Assembly: GCF_900231165.1 (NCBI RefSeq)
Contig: NZ_LT960614.1
Coordinates: forward strand, 618,550-682,549
Length of the DNA: 64,000 bases
Direction of reading: 5' to 3'
Source: Hartmannibacter diazotrophicus
GTDB taxonomy: Bacteria > Pseudomonadota > Alphaproteobacteria > Rhizobiales > Pleomorphomonadaceae
A program made the translations under genes and the position numbers. The notes under the pieces were generated by a model, which was given only the letters and a program-made list of their open reading frames with translations, had not been told where the DNA came from and did not search any database. Positions 35,346-43,811 of the stretch are shown piece after piece. The stretch's first letter is position 1, and the number at the start of each line of letters is the position of its first letter.

Positions 35346-35546
35346 TCAGGCGTAAGGCAGGAAGTTCTTCTTGATGATGATGGCATCCTGATCCGAGAGG
35401 GTCGTGGTGCCGCGGGCGTTGCGAATGAACTTGGCATGCCGCTTGATCATGCCATGGCGCTTGCCGGCCTGGGCGGAAAGCACCTTGCCGGTGCCGGTCA
35501 CCTTGAAGCGCTTCTTGGCGCCGGACTTGGTCTTCAACTTGGGCAT
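35346..35546 (-). CDS. rpmI: 50S ribosomal protein L35
   Basis: A 66-residue basic protein with the family signature [20 protein letters not shown], followed by [18 protein letters not shown] 35546 is the true start; an in-frame extension to 35630 is not supported. Precedes rplT. A long, strongly foldable leader lies 140 bases upstream (35687-35759). infC, normally the first gene of this operon in other bacteria, is separated by two unrelated genes. Confidence 0.96.
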   Translation of the reverse strand: MPKLKTKSGAKKRFKVTGTGKVLSAQAGKRHGMIKRHAKFIRNARGTTTLSDQDAIIIKKNFLPYA

Positions 35547-35686
35547 TTCGCTCGTCTTTCGAGTCATGATACGGCAGAAACAACGTGTCTCTTCCGCGGG
35601 TACTGGTGTCTGGACCAAATGAGGCTTCACGGGGTCGGATCAATCCGCCCGCCGGTCACCGTCCGTCTGGTCCGGGTGAGCATTCG

Positions 35687-35759
35687 AGGCCGCCACGGCA
35701 TGCCCTTGGTCGGGACGTGCAAAGACGTCCCTGAGCCGGGCGACCCGAAGTGGCGGCCT
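35687..35759 (-). promoter_or_regulatory. Structured leader RNA upstream of rpmI (putative cis-regulator)
   Basis: AGGCCGCCAC (35687-35696) pairs perfectly with GTGGCGGCCT (35750-35759), closing a 73-base domain. Inside it are a perfect 7-bp hairpin (GGGACGT-GCAAAG-ACGTCCC, 35712-35731) and a CGGG-CGA-CCCG mini-hairpin, so the RNA can fold into a multibranch structure. In minus orientation it is 140 bases before the rpmI start. No T run follows. A role in autoregulation by L20 or L35 is a hypothesis. Confidence 0.6.
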
Positions 35760-35823
35760 TATAGGCGGAAATGCGGGCGGACGCAAGCGTGAAACGGCGG
35801 GAAATCCCCCGAAGGAGCGCGCC

Positions 35824-36258
35824 TCAGTCCGCGTGGGTCTTGAGCCGCGCCAGCGTCATCCAGTCCCGTTCACCGTCGAAAAAGACCTCCAGTGCCTCGC
35901 CGTAGACGTTCGGCTCCTCGCTTGCGTGGTCGAAGAGCGTCATCGACGAGCGGAACTTCATGGTGTCGATCGATCCGAAGAGGTTGTCGAGCGGCAGCCC
36001 TTTCGTCGCCAGCACCAGGTGGGTGCATTCATCGAGCCGGGCCGAAAGCAAGGGATGGGCAAGATAGGCCTTTGCCTCGTCGAGCGACGAGATGGCGTAG
36101 CGCCGCGCCATGCCCGACGATCCAAGACCCGCGATCTGGGGGAAGACGAACCACATCCAGTGGCGCACCTTCCGCCCGGCGTGGAGTTCCTCAAGAACGG
36201 TCTCGTAGACGCGATCCTGCGCCTCGATGAAACGCGCCAGATCGAACGGTTCGTCCAC
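35824..36258 (-). CDS. DUF1810 family protein
   Basis: A 144-residue protein matching DUF1810: FDLARFIEAQD near the start, RHWMWFVFPQIAGLG near 32-46, and the aspartate-rich LDECTHLVL segment near 77. The family is widespread and of unknown biochemistry. It lies between the rpmI leader and a dienelactone hydrolase gene on the same strand, 81 bases after that gene. Confidence 0.9.
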   Translation of the reverse strand: MDEPFDLARFIEAQDRVYETVLEELHAGRKVRHWMWFVFPQIAGLGSSGMARRYAISSLDEAKAYLAHPLLSARLDECTHLVLATKGLPLDNLFGSIDTMKFRSSMTLFDHASEEPNVYGEALEVFFDGERDWMTLARLKTHAD

Positions 36259-36339
36259 GGGTCCTCCTTCGTCCGGCCGGACTGGCCGGGAAGTGTCTCG
36301 ATCGTCATTTGGCAGGGAGCAGAGGGCTTTTGCCAGGGC

Positions 36340-37089
36340 TCAGCTCTCGAAGCGCTCGGAGAGGAATTCCTCGAGCCTCTTCCAGGATTTCTCGTCCGCG
36401 ACCTGCCGGTAGCGGTCCGATCCGAACACCGTGAAGGCATGCGGGGCGCCGGAGTAGACGTCGATCTGATAGGTGATTCCCGCCTTTTCCAGTTGTTCGG
36501 AGAGGCTGGTAACGTCCGCCATGGTCACCGACGTGTCGGCGCCGCCGTGCTCGATCAGGATCGGCGGGGTGTCGCTCGGATAGCTCTGACCTTCCGGTGT
36601 CGTGAGACCGCCGTGGAAGGCAACGTAGCCGACGACCTTGTCGCCAAGGCCGGAGCGGGCAAGTTCCAGCGCCGCCGCGCCGCCGAAGCAATAGCCCATC
36701 ACCACGGTGCTGGCCGCGTCGCTCTTGGAATGCAGTTCCTTGAGCCCGGCGACGAGCCGGGTACGCATGGCCTCGCGATCCTGATAGAGGGCCTTTGTCG
36801 CCGCGACCTTGGCGTCCATGGTCGCGGGCCGGTTGCCAGCGCCGTAGAGATCGAGCGCGAAGGCGTCATAGCCGAGCGCCGCCAGCATGTCGGCGCGCTT
36901 CTCCTCATAGGAATCGACCCCGTCCCAGTCATGGATGACGAGCACCGCACCCTTGGATTTGCCGCCCTCGGCAGGGGCGAAATAGCCTTCGAGGGGCAAA
37001 TCGCCGGCCTTGTAGGACACCGTCTCGCCGGCGTGGGCAAGCGAACCGGCGGAGAGAATGGCAAATGCGGATGCGAGCAGTCTGGTCAT
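36340..37089 (-). CDS. Dienelactone hydrolase-family protein, exported
   Basis: A 249-residue alpha/beta hydrolase. The nucleophile elbow is GYCFGG (cysteine) near residue 132, with a downstream aspartate in EHGGADTSV and histidine in APHAF completing a Cys-Asp-His triad. A signal peptide covers about residues 1-20 (cleavage near AHAGE). Dienelactone hydrolases act in ring cleavage, but most such relatives have unknown substrates. ATG 37089 is preferred to 37116 because it gives the signal peptide. Confidence 0.85.
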   Translation of the reverse strand: MTRLLASAFAILSAGSLAHAGETVSYKAGDLPLEGYFAPAEGGKSKGAVLVIHDWDGVDSYEEKRADMLAALGYDAFALDLYGAGNRPATMDAKVAATKALYQDREAMRTRLVAGLKELHSKSDAASTVVMGYCFGGAAALELARSGLGDKVVGYVAFHGGLTTPEGQSYPSDTPPILIEHGGADTSVTMADVTSLSEQLEKAGITYQIDVYSGAPHAFTVFGSDRYRQVADEKSWKRLEEFLSERFES

Positions 37090-37263
37090 TAGGGCCTCCC
37101 TTACTCTTTCGATCAAACAGACATGGGTAACCTCCCACCGATTCCAACCCCGATGCGGGCGGAAATCTGCCGCTTGCGGCGAAAAAGGAAGGGCTGAAAA
37201 CGCAAAACGGCGGGTCAGGGACCCGCCGTCGCGAACGTGCTCGGATATTGCTGGAGGAGCCGC

Positions 37264-37800
37264 TCAGCGCGGCGACAGCATCATCACCATCTGCCGGCCT
37301 TCCAGGCGCGGCTCGGTCTCGACCTTGGCGATCTCGCCGGTCTCTTCCTTGACCTTCATCAGGAGCTTGTAGCCCAGATCCTGGTGGGCCATCTCGCGTC
37401 CGCGGAACCGAAGCGTCACCTTGACCTTGTCGCCCTCTTCGAAGAAGCGCTCCATCGCCTTCATCTTGACCCCGTAGTCGTGGTCGTCGATGTTCGGCCG
37501 CATCTTGATCTCCTTGATCTCGACGACCTTCTGCTTCTTGCGGGCCTCGGCGGCCTTTTTCTGGGACAGGAACTTGTAGCGTCCGAAGTCCAGGATCTTG
37601 CACACCGGCGGCTGGGCGTTCGGCGAGATCTCGACTAGGTCGAGACCGGCCTCGGCGGCCATGGCAAGTGCCTCCTGAGTCGGGATGACGCCGAGGTTTT
37701 CACCCTCTTCGCCGATCAACTGGACTTCCGGAATGCGAATTTCGCGATTGACGCGCGGCCCTTCCTTTGTGGGCGGCGGGGCTCTGAATGGGCGGCGAAT
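37264..37800 (-). CDS. infC: Translation initiation factor IF-3, probable AUU start
   Basis: A 178-residue IF-3 ([16 protein letters not shown] near 17-32, then the C-terminal domain ending [10 protein letters not shown]). The start that fits the family is ATT at 37800 (IRRPFRAP), with a GAGGAG ribosome site 9 bases upstream. An in-frame ATG at 37857 would add 19 non-conserved residues. An AUU start is the known basis of IF-3 autoregulation: IF-3 discriminates against non-AUG starts, so surplus IF-3 represses its own translation. A small hairpin (37840-37858) precedes it. Confidence 0.93.
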   Translation of the reverse strand: MRRPFRAPPPTKEGPRVNREIRIPEVQLIGEEGENLGVIPTQEALAMAAEAGLDLVEISPNAQPPVCKILDFGRYKFLSQKKAAEARKKQKVVEIKEIKMRPNIDDHDYGVKMKAMERFFEEGDKVKVTLRFRGREMAHQDLGYKLLMKVKEETGEIAKVETEPRLEGRQMVMMLSPR

Positions 37801-38399
37801 GGCTGCCTTCTCCTCTGTTGTTGACACGGGTCCTGCCGGGATGCCTCCTTCGGGCATCTTTCCGGACCGGACGGGTCTCCCTGGCGCTGGATTGGCGGTC
37901 CGCCGTCAGATGAAACGTGTAGATCGCTTCTCTTGCCGGACAAACCTCTGTGCGGCAACCCCTTCCAGCATGGGAACGCCGCACGACAATCTCGGACAGT
38001 GGGCGGAACTCTTGTCAGTCCGGCGCAACGCGCAAGCCATCCAGAATGTTCCGGCCCGGAATGGTCCGGCGAAGACCGGCCGTCGGCGCCTTGATTTGTC
38101 CGGCCTGGGACAAAAACATTCCGGCGCTTCGGCAGCCGACCGGCCCTCTGCTGATGGTCTCGCATAAACAAAAATAACCCCACACGAGAAAACCGTGGAG
38201 GCTGAAGCCCATCAGCGGACATTGTCCGATCAATTGTTACCCGGAAAATCGGCTGAATCAGGCGAAAAGTCAAGTGTTTTGCCCTTGCAAAGCCTGTATT
38301 TGCGGGTCATACGGCGCGCAAGCAAGGCTTGGGGAGGCCGTCGCCCGATCGCAACGGCGGCGAATTCCCGACGAAACGGCAAGGGGAGCGGCATCGGCC
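37801..38399. other. Divergent intergenic region of infC and hydrolase gene
   Basis: About 600 bases with no supported gene. Next to infC is a 6-bp hairpin GATGCC/GGCATC (37840-37858). Further on are an 8-bp inverted repeat (GCTGATGG at 38150, CCATCAGC at 38209) and several TTCCGG-type motifs. The small ORFs here show no family features. Both promoters must lie here. Confidence 0.5.
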
Positions 38400-39188
38400 A
38401 TGACCGAAGAGACGGACCTGAGGATGACGGTCGGCGCGGGCGAGGACAGTCGCGAGATAGCCGTGCGGCAACGGTCCGGCCGGGGGCCGGCGCTGGTCTG
38501 GCTCGGCGGCTTCCTCTCCGACATGGCCGGCTCCAAGGCCGAGACCTTGGCCGCGCATGCCGGCGACACCGGACAGGCCATGGTCCGCTTCGACTTCTCC
38601 GGCCACGGCATTTCCGGCGGCGACTTCGAGAAGGGCACGATCGGCCGCTGGGCCGAGGAGGCCCTGGCGGTCATCGACCGCTTCACCTCCGGACCGGTGC
38701 TTCTGGTCGGCTCCTCCATGGGCGGGTGGATCTCGCTTCTCGTCGCCCGCGAAATGCGGCGGCGCGGCGAGGCCGGGCGGATCGCCGGCATGGTCCTGAT
38801 CGCGCCGGCGCCCGATTTCACCGAGAAGCTGATGTGGCCGTCCTTCACCGACGAGATGAAGGAAACGCTCGAGCGCGAGGGACGGCTGGTGCGCCCGAGC
38901 GACTATGGCGACGGCATGGTCATTACCAGGGGCCTGATCGAGGATGGCCGCAACCACCAGATTCTCGACGGCATGCTGGAGTTGTCCTGCCCCGTCCATA
39001 TCCTTCAGGGCGTCCAGGATGTTGATGTTCCCTGGCGCCACGCCATGCGGCTCGTCGAATGCATCCCCCATGGCGAGGTCGTGCTGACGCTCGTCAAGGA
39101 CGGCGATCACCGTCTGTCGCGGCCCGAGGATCTGGAGCGGTTGATCGCGGCGGTCGACAAGATGAGTGCCGATATCCGCAACGGCTGA
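38400..39188 (+). CDS. Alpha/beta hydrolase
   Basis: A 262-residue serine hydrolase. The nucleophile elbow is GSSMGG; other landmarks are FDFSGHGISGG, the late aspartate in QGVQDVDVP and the catalytic histidine in DGDHRLS. It resembles ABHD10-type thioesterases in general fold; the substrate is unknown. ATG 38400 is preferred; the upstream 42 codons in frame are not family-like. It precedes dapB by about 170 bases. Confidence 0.85.
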   Translation: MTEETDLRMTVGAGEDSREIAVRQRSGRGPALVWLGGFLSDMAGSKAETLAAHAGDTGQAMVRFDFSGHGISGGDFEKGTIGRWAEEALAVIDRFTSGPVLLVGSSMGGWISLLVAREMRRRGEAGRIAGMVLIAPAPDFTEKLMWPSFTDEMKETLEREGRLVRPSDYGDGMVITRGLIEDGRNHQILDGMLELSCPVHILQGVQDVDVPWRHAMRLVECIPHGEVVLTLVKDGDHRLSRPEDLERLIAAVDKMSADIRNG

Positions 39189-39360
39189 AGAAGGACGCGG
39201 TGCCGTCCGGAACCTGGAAACCCGTCGCTCTGCACGCAGGACGACGCCATCCTTCGATCCGCCACCTTCCGATTCCAATCTCTGGCTGATATAGCCGGGT
39301 CAATGATCCGGCGCGGCGGGATGTCGCGCATGGCGCGGGCGTGAACACAGGACTGGGTTG

Positions 39361-40173
39361 ATGGATGCGATGAAGCTGGTGGTCGTCGGGGCGGCGGGGC
39401 GCATGGGCCGCGCGCTGATCAAGACGGTCACCGAAACCTATGGTGCGGTCGTTTCCGACGCCATCGAGCACCCGGGTTCGCCGGTGATCGGTGTCGATGC
39501 CGGTGTTCTCGCCGGCATTGGCGAACTGGGCGTTCCCGTCACCGACGACCCGCTGACGGCCTTTGCGGCGGCCGATGGCGTTCTGGATTTCACCACGCCG
39601 GCCGCGACCATTGTCTTCGCCGAATATGCCGCTCAGGCCCGGATCGTCCACGTCATCGGCACCACCGGATGTTCGCCGGAGGACGAAGCGGCGATCGACG
39701 CGGCGGCGCGCCATGCCGTGGTGGTCAAGTCCGGCAACATGAGCCTCGGCGTCAATCTGCTCGCCGGGCTCGCGCGCCAGGCGGCGGCCGCGCTCGACAT
39801 CGATTTCGACATCGAGATCCTCGAAATGCACCATCGTCACAAGGTGGATGCCCCGTCCGGCACCGCCCTGTTGCTGGGCGAGGCCGTGGCCGAAGGGCGC
39901 GGCGTCGGTCTTGCGCAGTCGTCGGTGCGCGTGCGCGACGGCCATACCGGTCCGCGCCAGCCGGGGTCGATCGGCTTTGCGACCCTGCGCGGCGGATCGG
40001 TCGTCGGCGAGCATTCGGTCATTCTGGCCGGCGAGGGCGAGCGCATCGAGTTGACGCACAGGGCCGAGAACCGTGACATCTTCGCCCGCGGCGGCGTCAA
40101 GGCCGCGCTCTGGGCGCGCGGCAAGAAGCCCGGCCGCTACACCATGGCCGATGTGCTCGGCCTTAACGACTGA
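39361..40173 (+). CDS. dapB: 4-hydroxy-tetrahydrodipicolinate reductase
   Basis: Lysine/meso-DAP synthesis enzyme, 270 residues. The NAD(P) site is [13 protein letters not shown] near 8-20; the DapB active-site motif [13 protein letters not shown] and the preceding [10 protein letters not shown] are intact. Length is normal. A TTG three bases upstream is an alternative start. Followed by gpmA. Confidence 0.96.
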   Translation: MDAMKLVVVGAAGRMGRALIKTVTETYGAVVSDAIEHPGSPVIGVDAGVLAGIGELGVPVTDDPLTAFAAADGVLDFTTPAATIVFAEYAAQARIVHVIGTTGCSPEDEAAIDAAARHAVVVKSGNMSLGVNLLAGLARQAAAALDIDFDIEILEMHHRHKVDAPSGTALLLGEAVAEGRGVGLAQSSVRVRDGHTGPRQPGSIGFATLRGGSVVGEHSVILAGEGERIELTHRAENRDIFARGGVKAALWARGKKPGRYTMADVLGLND

Positions 40174-40206
40174 TTTCCTAGATTGCCATTTTCCGGAGCC
40201 CCGCTC

Positions 40207-40827
40207 ATGAACCGTCTGCTTGTCCTTGTCCGCCACGGCCAGTCCGACTGGAACCTGAAGAACCTTTTCACCGGCTGGAAGGATCCTGACCTCACCGAGC
40301 GCGGCGTCGCCGAGGCGAAGCGCGCCGGCGAGAAGCTGAACGACATGCGCATCCGCTTCGATGTTGCCTACACGTCGGTGCTGGTGCGCGCCCAGCACAC
40401 CTGCCGCCTGATCCTCGAAGGCATCGGCCAGCCGGACCTCGAAACGATCTGCGACCAGGCCCTGAACGAGCGCGACTATGGCGATCTCACCGGTCTCAAC
40501 AAGGATGACGCGCGGGAAAAATTCGGCGAGGAGCAGGTCCACATCTGGCGCCGTTCCTTCGACATTCCCCCGCCTGGCGGCGAGAGCCTGAAGACCACCG
40601 CCGAACGCGTCCTTCCCTATTTCGAGTCCGAGATCCTGCCGCGCGTCCTCAAGGGCGAGAACGTGCTCGTCGCCGCCCATGGCAACTCTCTGCGGGCGCT
40701 GATCATGGAACTGGAAGGTCTCTCCGGTGAGGAGATCATCGCCCGGGAACTCGATACCGGCGTGCCGATCGTCTACCGCCTCGACGAGGAGGGCAAGATC
40801 GTCGACAAGGAAGTCCTGCAGGACTGA
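40207..40827 (+). CDS. gpmA: 2,3-bisphosphoglycerate-dependent phosphoglycerate mutase
   Basis: A 206-residue glycolytic enzyme. The phosphohistidine motif is RHGQSDWN at 9-16, the second histidine is in AHGNSLRAL near 158, and ERDYGDLTG marks the substrate-binding loop. Slightly shorter than the E. coli enzyme (about 250 residues), as is common in alphaproteobacteria. It follows dapB at a 33-base gap in the same direction. Confidence 0.95.
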   Translation: MNRLLVLVRHGQSDWNLKNLFTGWKDPDLTERGVAEAKRAGEKLNDMRIRFDVAYTSVLVRAQHTCRLILEGIGQPDLETICDQALNERDYGDLTGLNKDDAREKFGEEQVHIWRRSFDIPPPGGESLKTTAERVLPYFESEILPRVLKGENVLVAAHGNSLRALIMELEGLSGEEIIARELDTGVPIVYRLDEEGKIVDKEVLQD

Positions 40828-40872
40828 TCCTCTTTCATCGTCAGCAAATCGATCGACGGTATACCGATCCGA

Positions 40873-40903
40873 CGGCAGGCACTGCAGGGCGTGCGGCCTG
40901 CCG
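40873..40903. terminator. Hairpin between gpmA and Pmp3-like gene
   Basis: CGGCAGGC (40873-40880) pairs with GCCTGCCG (40896-40903), 15-base loop. It sits between two convergent genes. No T run is present, so it may be a bidirectional Rho-assisted stop. Confidence 0.4.
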
Positions 40904-40908
40904 GCGTC

Positions 40909-41070
40909 TCAGTGCTTCGCGATCACCCAGACCGCATGCACGATGCCGGGGATATAGCCGAGCAGCGTCAGCAGCAGGTTGATCCAGAAATGCTTGCCGA
41001 GGCCGACTTCAAGGAAGACGCCGAGCGGCGGCAGCAGGATCGCGATCAGAATGCGAATGAAATCGGCCAT
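40909..41070 (-). CDS. YqaE/Pmp3-family small membrane protein
   Basis: A 53-residue hydrophobic protein with two transmembrane helices joined by a short turn. LLPPLGVFLEVGLGKHFWIN and the LLGYIPGIVHAVWVI ending are the family signature. Pmp3/YqaE proteins modulate membrane potential and stress response in yeast and plants; bacterial members are stress-linked. Too short for many gene finders; ATG 41070 is the family start. Confidence 0.93.
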   Translation of the reverse strand: MADFIRILIAILLPPLGVFLEVGLGKHFWINLLLTLLGYIPGIVHAVWVIAKH

Positions 41071-41112
41071 GTCGTTCCCGTCGTTCGAGGTTGTCTGACC
41101 ACAAACGGAAAA

Positions 41113-41135
41113 GGGGCCGGCGATGTTCCGGCCCC
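41113..41135 (-). terminator. Terminator after the Ada-type methyltransferase gene
   Basis: GGGGCCGG (41113-41120) pairs with CCGGCCCC (41128-41135), loop CGATGTT. In minus orientation a TTTTCC run follows, and the hairpin lies after the methyltransferase stop and before the Pmp3-like gene. Confidence 0.75.
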
Positions 41136-41171
41136 GTATCAAAGCGAACGATGGTGAGTGGCCGCTGCGGC

Positions 41172-42053
41172 CTACTTGGCCTTGTCGCCGTCGGAAACGC
41201 CGGTCTCCCAGCCGAGAATGGCGCGCTTGCGCGTCAGACCCCAGTGGTAGCCGCAAAGATCGCCCGTCCGGCCGAGCACCCGGTGACAGGGGACGACGAA
41301 GGAGAGCGGGTTTCGCCCGACCGCCGAGCCCACCGCCCGCGCCGCCGCTGGCTTGCCGATATGGCGGGCGATGTCGGAATAGGTGGTCGCCTTGCCGAGC
41401 GGAATGCGCAGCAGCGTCTCCCAGACCCGAACCTCGAAATCCGTGCCGATGAAGACGACCCGCAGCGGCTGTTCCCGCTGCCAGGCATGCGGATCGAAAA
41501 TGCGCGCGACATAGGGCGCGGTGCCGATGACGTCCTCCTTGTAGACGGCTGCCGGCCAGCGCGACTTCATGTCGTCAAGCGCCGCCTCTTCCTCGCCCTG
41601 GTCGGCGAAGGCAAGACCGGCCAGCCCCCGGTCGGTCGCCATCAGGAGCACGACGCCAAAGGGGGAGGGGTGGAAGCCGTAGGAGATGGTGACGCCCGCC
41701 CCGCGTGCCTTGTAGGCGCCCGGCGACATGGCTTCATGCGTGACGAAAAGGTCGTGCAGCCGTCCGGGGCCGGACAGGCCGACTTCGAGCGCGGTATCGA
41801 GAATGCTGGCCGACTGGTCGAGCAACTGCCGGGCATGGTTGAGCGTCAGCGCCTGCAGGAAGGCTTTCGGGCTGAGGCCGGCCCAGCGCGTGAAGACCTT
41901 GTGCAAGTGGGCGGCCGGCGCGCCGACGACCGCCGCGATCTCGTCGAGTTCGGGTTGGCCCTGCCAGTTCTCGTTGAGGTAGCGGATCGTGTCGCGCACG
42001 AGATTGTAGTCGTCCGCCGCGATCAGCAACTCGTGCGGAGCACTGGAATTCAT
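41172..42053 (-). CDS. Ada-type protein: AraC helix-turn-helix plus methylated-DNA cysteine methyltransferase
   Basis: A 293-residue suicide DNA-repair protein. Residues about 15-110 are an AraC-like DNA-binding domain (DEIAAVVGAPAAHLHKVFTRWAG). Residues 120-293 are the O6-methylguanine methyltransferase, with active-site C256 in FVVPCHRVLG. The N-terminal zinc Cys domain that senses methylphosphotriesters in full Ada is absent. ATG 42053 is chosen for its GAGGGG ribosome site at 7-base spacing; longer frames to 42188 are not family-like. Confidence 0.9.
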   Translation of the reverse strand: MNSSAPHELLIAADDYNLVRDTIRYLNENWQGQPELDEIAAVVGAPAAHLHKVFTRWAGLSPKAFLQALTLNHARQLLDQSASILDTALEVGLSGPGRLHDLFVTHEAMSPGAYKARGAGVTISYGFHPSPFGVVLLMATDRGLAGLAFADQGEEEAALDDMKSRWPAAVYKEDVIGTAPYVARIFDPHAWQREQPLRVVFIGTDFEVRVWETLLRIPLGKATTYSDIARHIGKPAAARAVGSAVGRNPLSFVVPCHRVLGRTGDLCGYHWGLTRKRAILGWETGVSDGDKAK

Positions 42054-42308
42054 CATCAAGCCCCTCGTGCGCGGTAGAATGAGGCCGTTGCCGGGCTTGT
42101 CCGCGGCAATCGGACCGTGGGCCGAAGCGATGGGTGCCGGGCGCAGGATTTCCGGCTCGATGCGCAGGGGCAGGGCAGCAGCATCCATGAATGAGTCTCC
42201 TCTGATGCCACCGAAGTTAGAAAGACCATCAAGGTCATGCCACCCGATTTCCGTCAGAGCCGAAAAAAATGCAAGGAATTGCCGGTAGGATTTTCGCCGA
42301 TCGCCGCC

Positions 42309-42818
42309 TCAGGCGCCCGCAGCCAGAGGTCCGCCGGTTCGGGCCACGCTCAAGGCGCGTGACAGCGCCTCGGCGAAGCTTTCCCGGTCGTCCGGATTGA
42401 GAAAGGCTCCGACAGGGTGGCGGGCGCCGTGAGACGAGAGTTCGAGCCGCGTCACGCCCTCGTCCTCGATGCGCAGGACATCGAGGCGGACCCAATAGGG
42501 ATTGAAGGTGAGTTCGGCGATTTCGCCGCGACGGCCGACCCGGCGCAGCAGCAGGCTATCCGGTGACAGCCAGACTTCCTCATAGGCGCGGGCATCCTGG
42601 AAATTGCGGCGAAGGGCGACATAGAGCAGGGCGGCGTCGAGACCGAAGAAGCCGGCGACCGGCCAGAGGCCCTTGAGGACGAAGAAAATCCCGCCGACAA
42701 AACTGACCATGCCGACCGCCAGCATCAGCATGCTGAAGCCTTCGGGCGTCAGCGAGCGGTGAGGGGTAAGACGCGCCTGGAAAAACCAGTTGTCCGGCCG
42801 CGGCTTGTCGTCCGCCAT
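42309..42818 (-). CDS. DUF2244 membrane protein
   Basis: A 169-residue inner-membrane protein matching DUF2244: FFQARLTPHRSL near the start, two transmembrane helices (about 29-66), then YEEVWLSPDSLLLRR and a C-terminal beta-rich region with NPYWVRLDV. Function unknown; the family is typical of alphaproteobacteria. A longer frame to 43487 exists but only the part from ATG 42818 is family-like. Confidence 0.92.
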   Translation of the reverse strand: MADDKPRPDNWFFQARLTPHRSLTPEGFSMLMLAVGMVSFVGGIFFVLKGLWPVAGFFGLDAALLYVALRRNFQDARAYEEVWLSPDSLLLRRVGRRGEIAELTFNPYWVRLDVLRIEDEGVTRLELSSHGARHPVGAFLNPDDRESFAEALSRALSVARTGGPLAAGA

Positions 42819-42968
42819 GATTGCTTTCCGTTCGGGGTGGGCGTGGTGCATGGGCGATGATATTAGGACGGAACGCGGCCAAGAAAAGGCCCTTCCATCC
42901 GCAAAATGACGTAACCCGGTCGGTGAGCGGGGCGAACCAGGCCCTGGGGACTGGAGAAAGACAGGCGC

Positions 42969-43706
42969 ATGAAGAGCGACGATTCGGGCCCGGCGAGGCA
43001 AGCGGTGAAGAAGGCTCCGGCTGGCAAGGCGGTCCGGGCGGGGCGCACGAAGAGGCCGAAGTCGCTCTATTCTCCTGCGGAAGTCGCCGCGATCTTCGAG
43101 CGCTTTCGCCAGCACGATCCCGAGCCGAAGGGAGAACTTGAGCACGTCAACGCCTTCACGCTTCTCGTCGCGGTGGTCCTCTCCGCCCAGGCGACGGATG
43201 CCGGCGTCAACAAGGCGACGCGAAAGCTCTTTGCCATCGCCGACACGCCGGAGAAGATGGCGGCCCTCGGCGAGGATGCCGTGCGCGAACACATCAAGAC
43301 GATCGGTCTCTTCCGCAACAAGGCCAAGAATGTGGTTGCCCTGTCGGAAGCTCTCGTCCGCGATCATGGTGGCGAGGTGCCCGCCGATCGCGAGGCGCTT
43401 GAGGCGTTGCCCGGCGTTGGCCGCAAGACCGCCAATGTGGTGCTGAATATCGCCTTCGGCGAGCCGACCCTTGCGGTCGATACCCACATCTTCCGCATCG
43501 CCAACCGTCTGGGGCTCGCTCCGGGCAAGACCGTGCTCGAAGTCGAGCAGGCGCTGCTCAGGATTATCCCAGAGGACTATCTACTGCATGCGCACCACTG
43601 GTTGATCCTGCACGGGCGCTATGTCTGCAAGGCACGCAAACCTGCTTGCAATAATTGTATCATTTCCGACTTGTGCAAGAGTTCCGAGAAGTCGGTCACC
43701 AATTAA
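42969..43706 (+). CDS. nth: Endonuclease III
   Basis: A 245-residue base-excision glycosylase/AP lyase for oxidised pyrimidines. The helix-hairpin-helix and catalytic lysine lie in LPGVGRKTANVVL, the catalytic aspartate in AVDTHIFR, and the C-terminal 4Fe-4S cluster is C-x6-C-x2-C-x5-C (CKARKPACNNCIISDLC). The N-terminus has an extra Lys/Arg-rich tail of about 30 residues. Divergent from the DUF2244 gene. Confidence 0.96.
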   Translation: MKSDDSGPARQAVKKAPAGKAVRAGRTKRPKSLYSPAEVAAIFERFRQHDPEPKGELEHVNAFTLLVAVVLSAQATDAGVNKATRKLFAIADTPEKMAALGEDAVREHIKTIGLFRNKAKNVVALSEALVRDHGGEVPADREALEALPGVGRKTANVVLNIAFGEPTLAVDTHIFRIANRLGLAPGKTVLEVEQALLRIIPEDYLLHAHHWLILHGRYVCKARKPACNNCIISDLCKSSEKSVTN

Positions 43707-43811
43707 TGGTAAGCAAAACCTTACGGTAATACAGAGATTTTGCCTCTTCATATAACGGAATCCTAAGGGCTCTAAGGTATTCTTCCCCTAAGATCGCACG
43801 GGGAAGTCCCA

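Noticed and set aside
39094-40680. 528-codon minus frame opposite dapB and gpmA
   Set aside because: Antisense shadow; dapB and gpmA motifs are intact on the plus strand.
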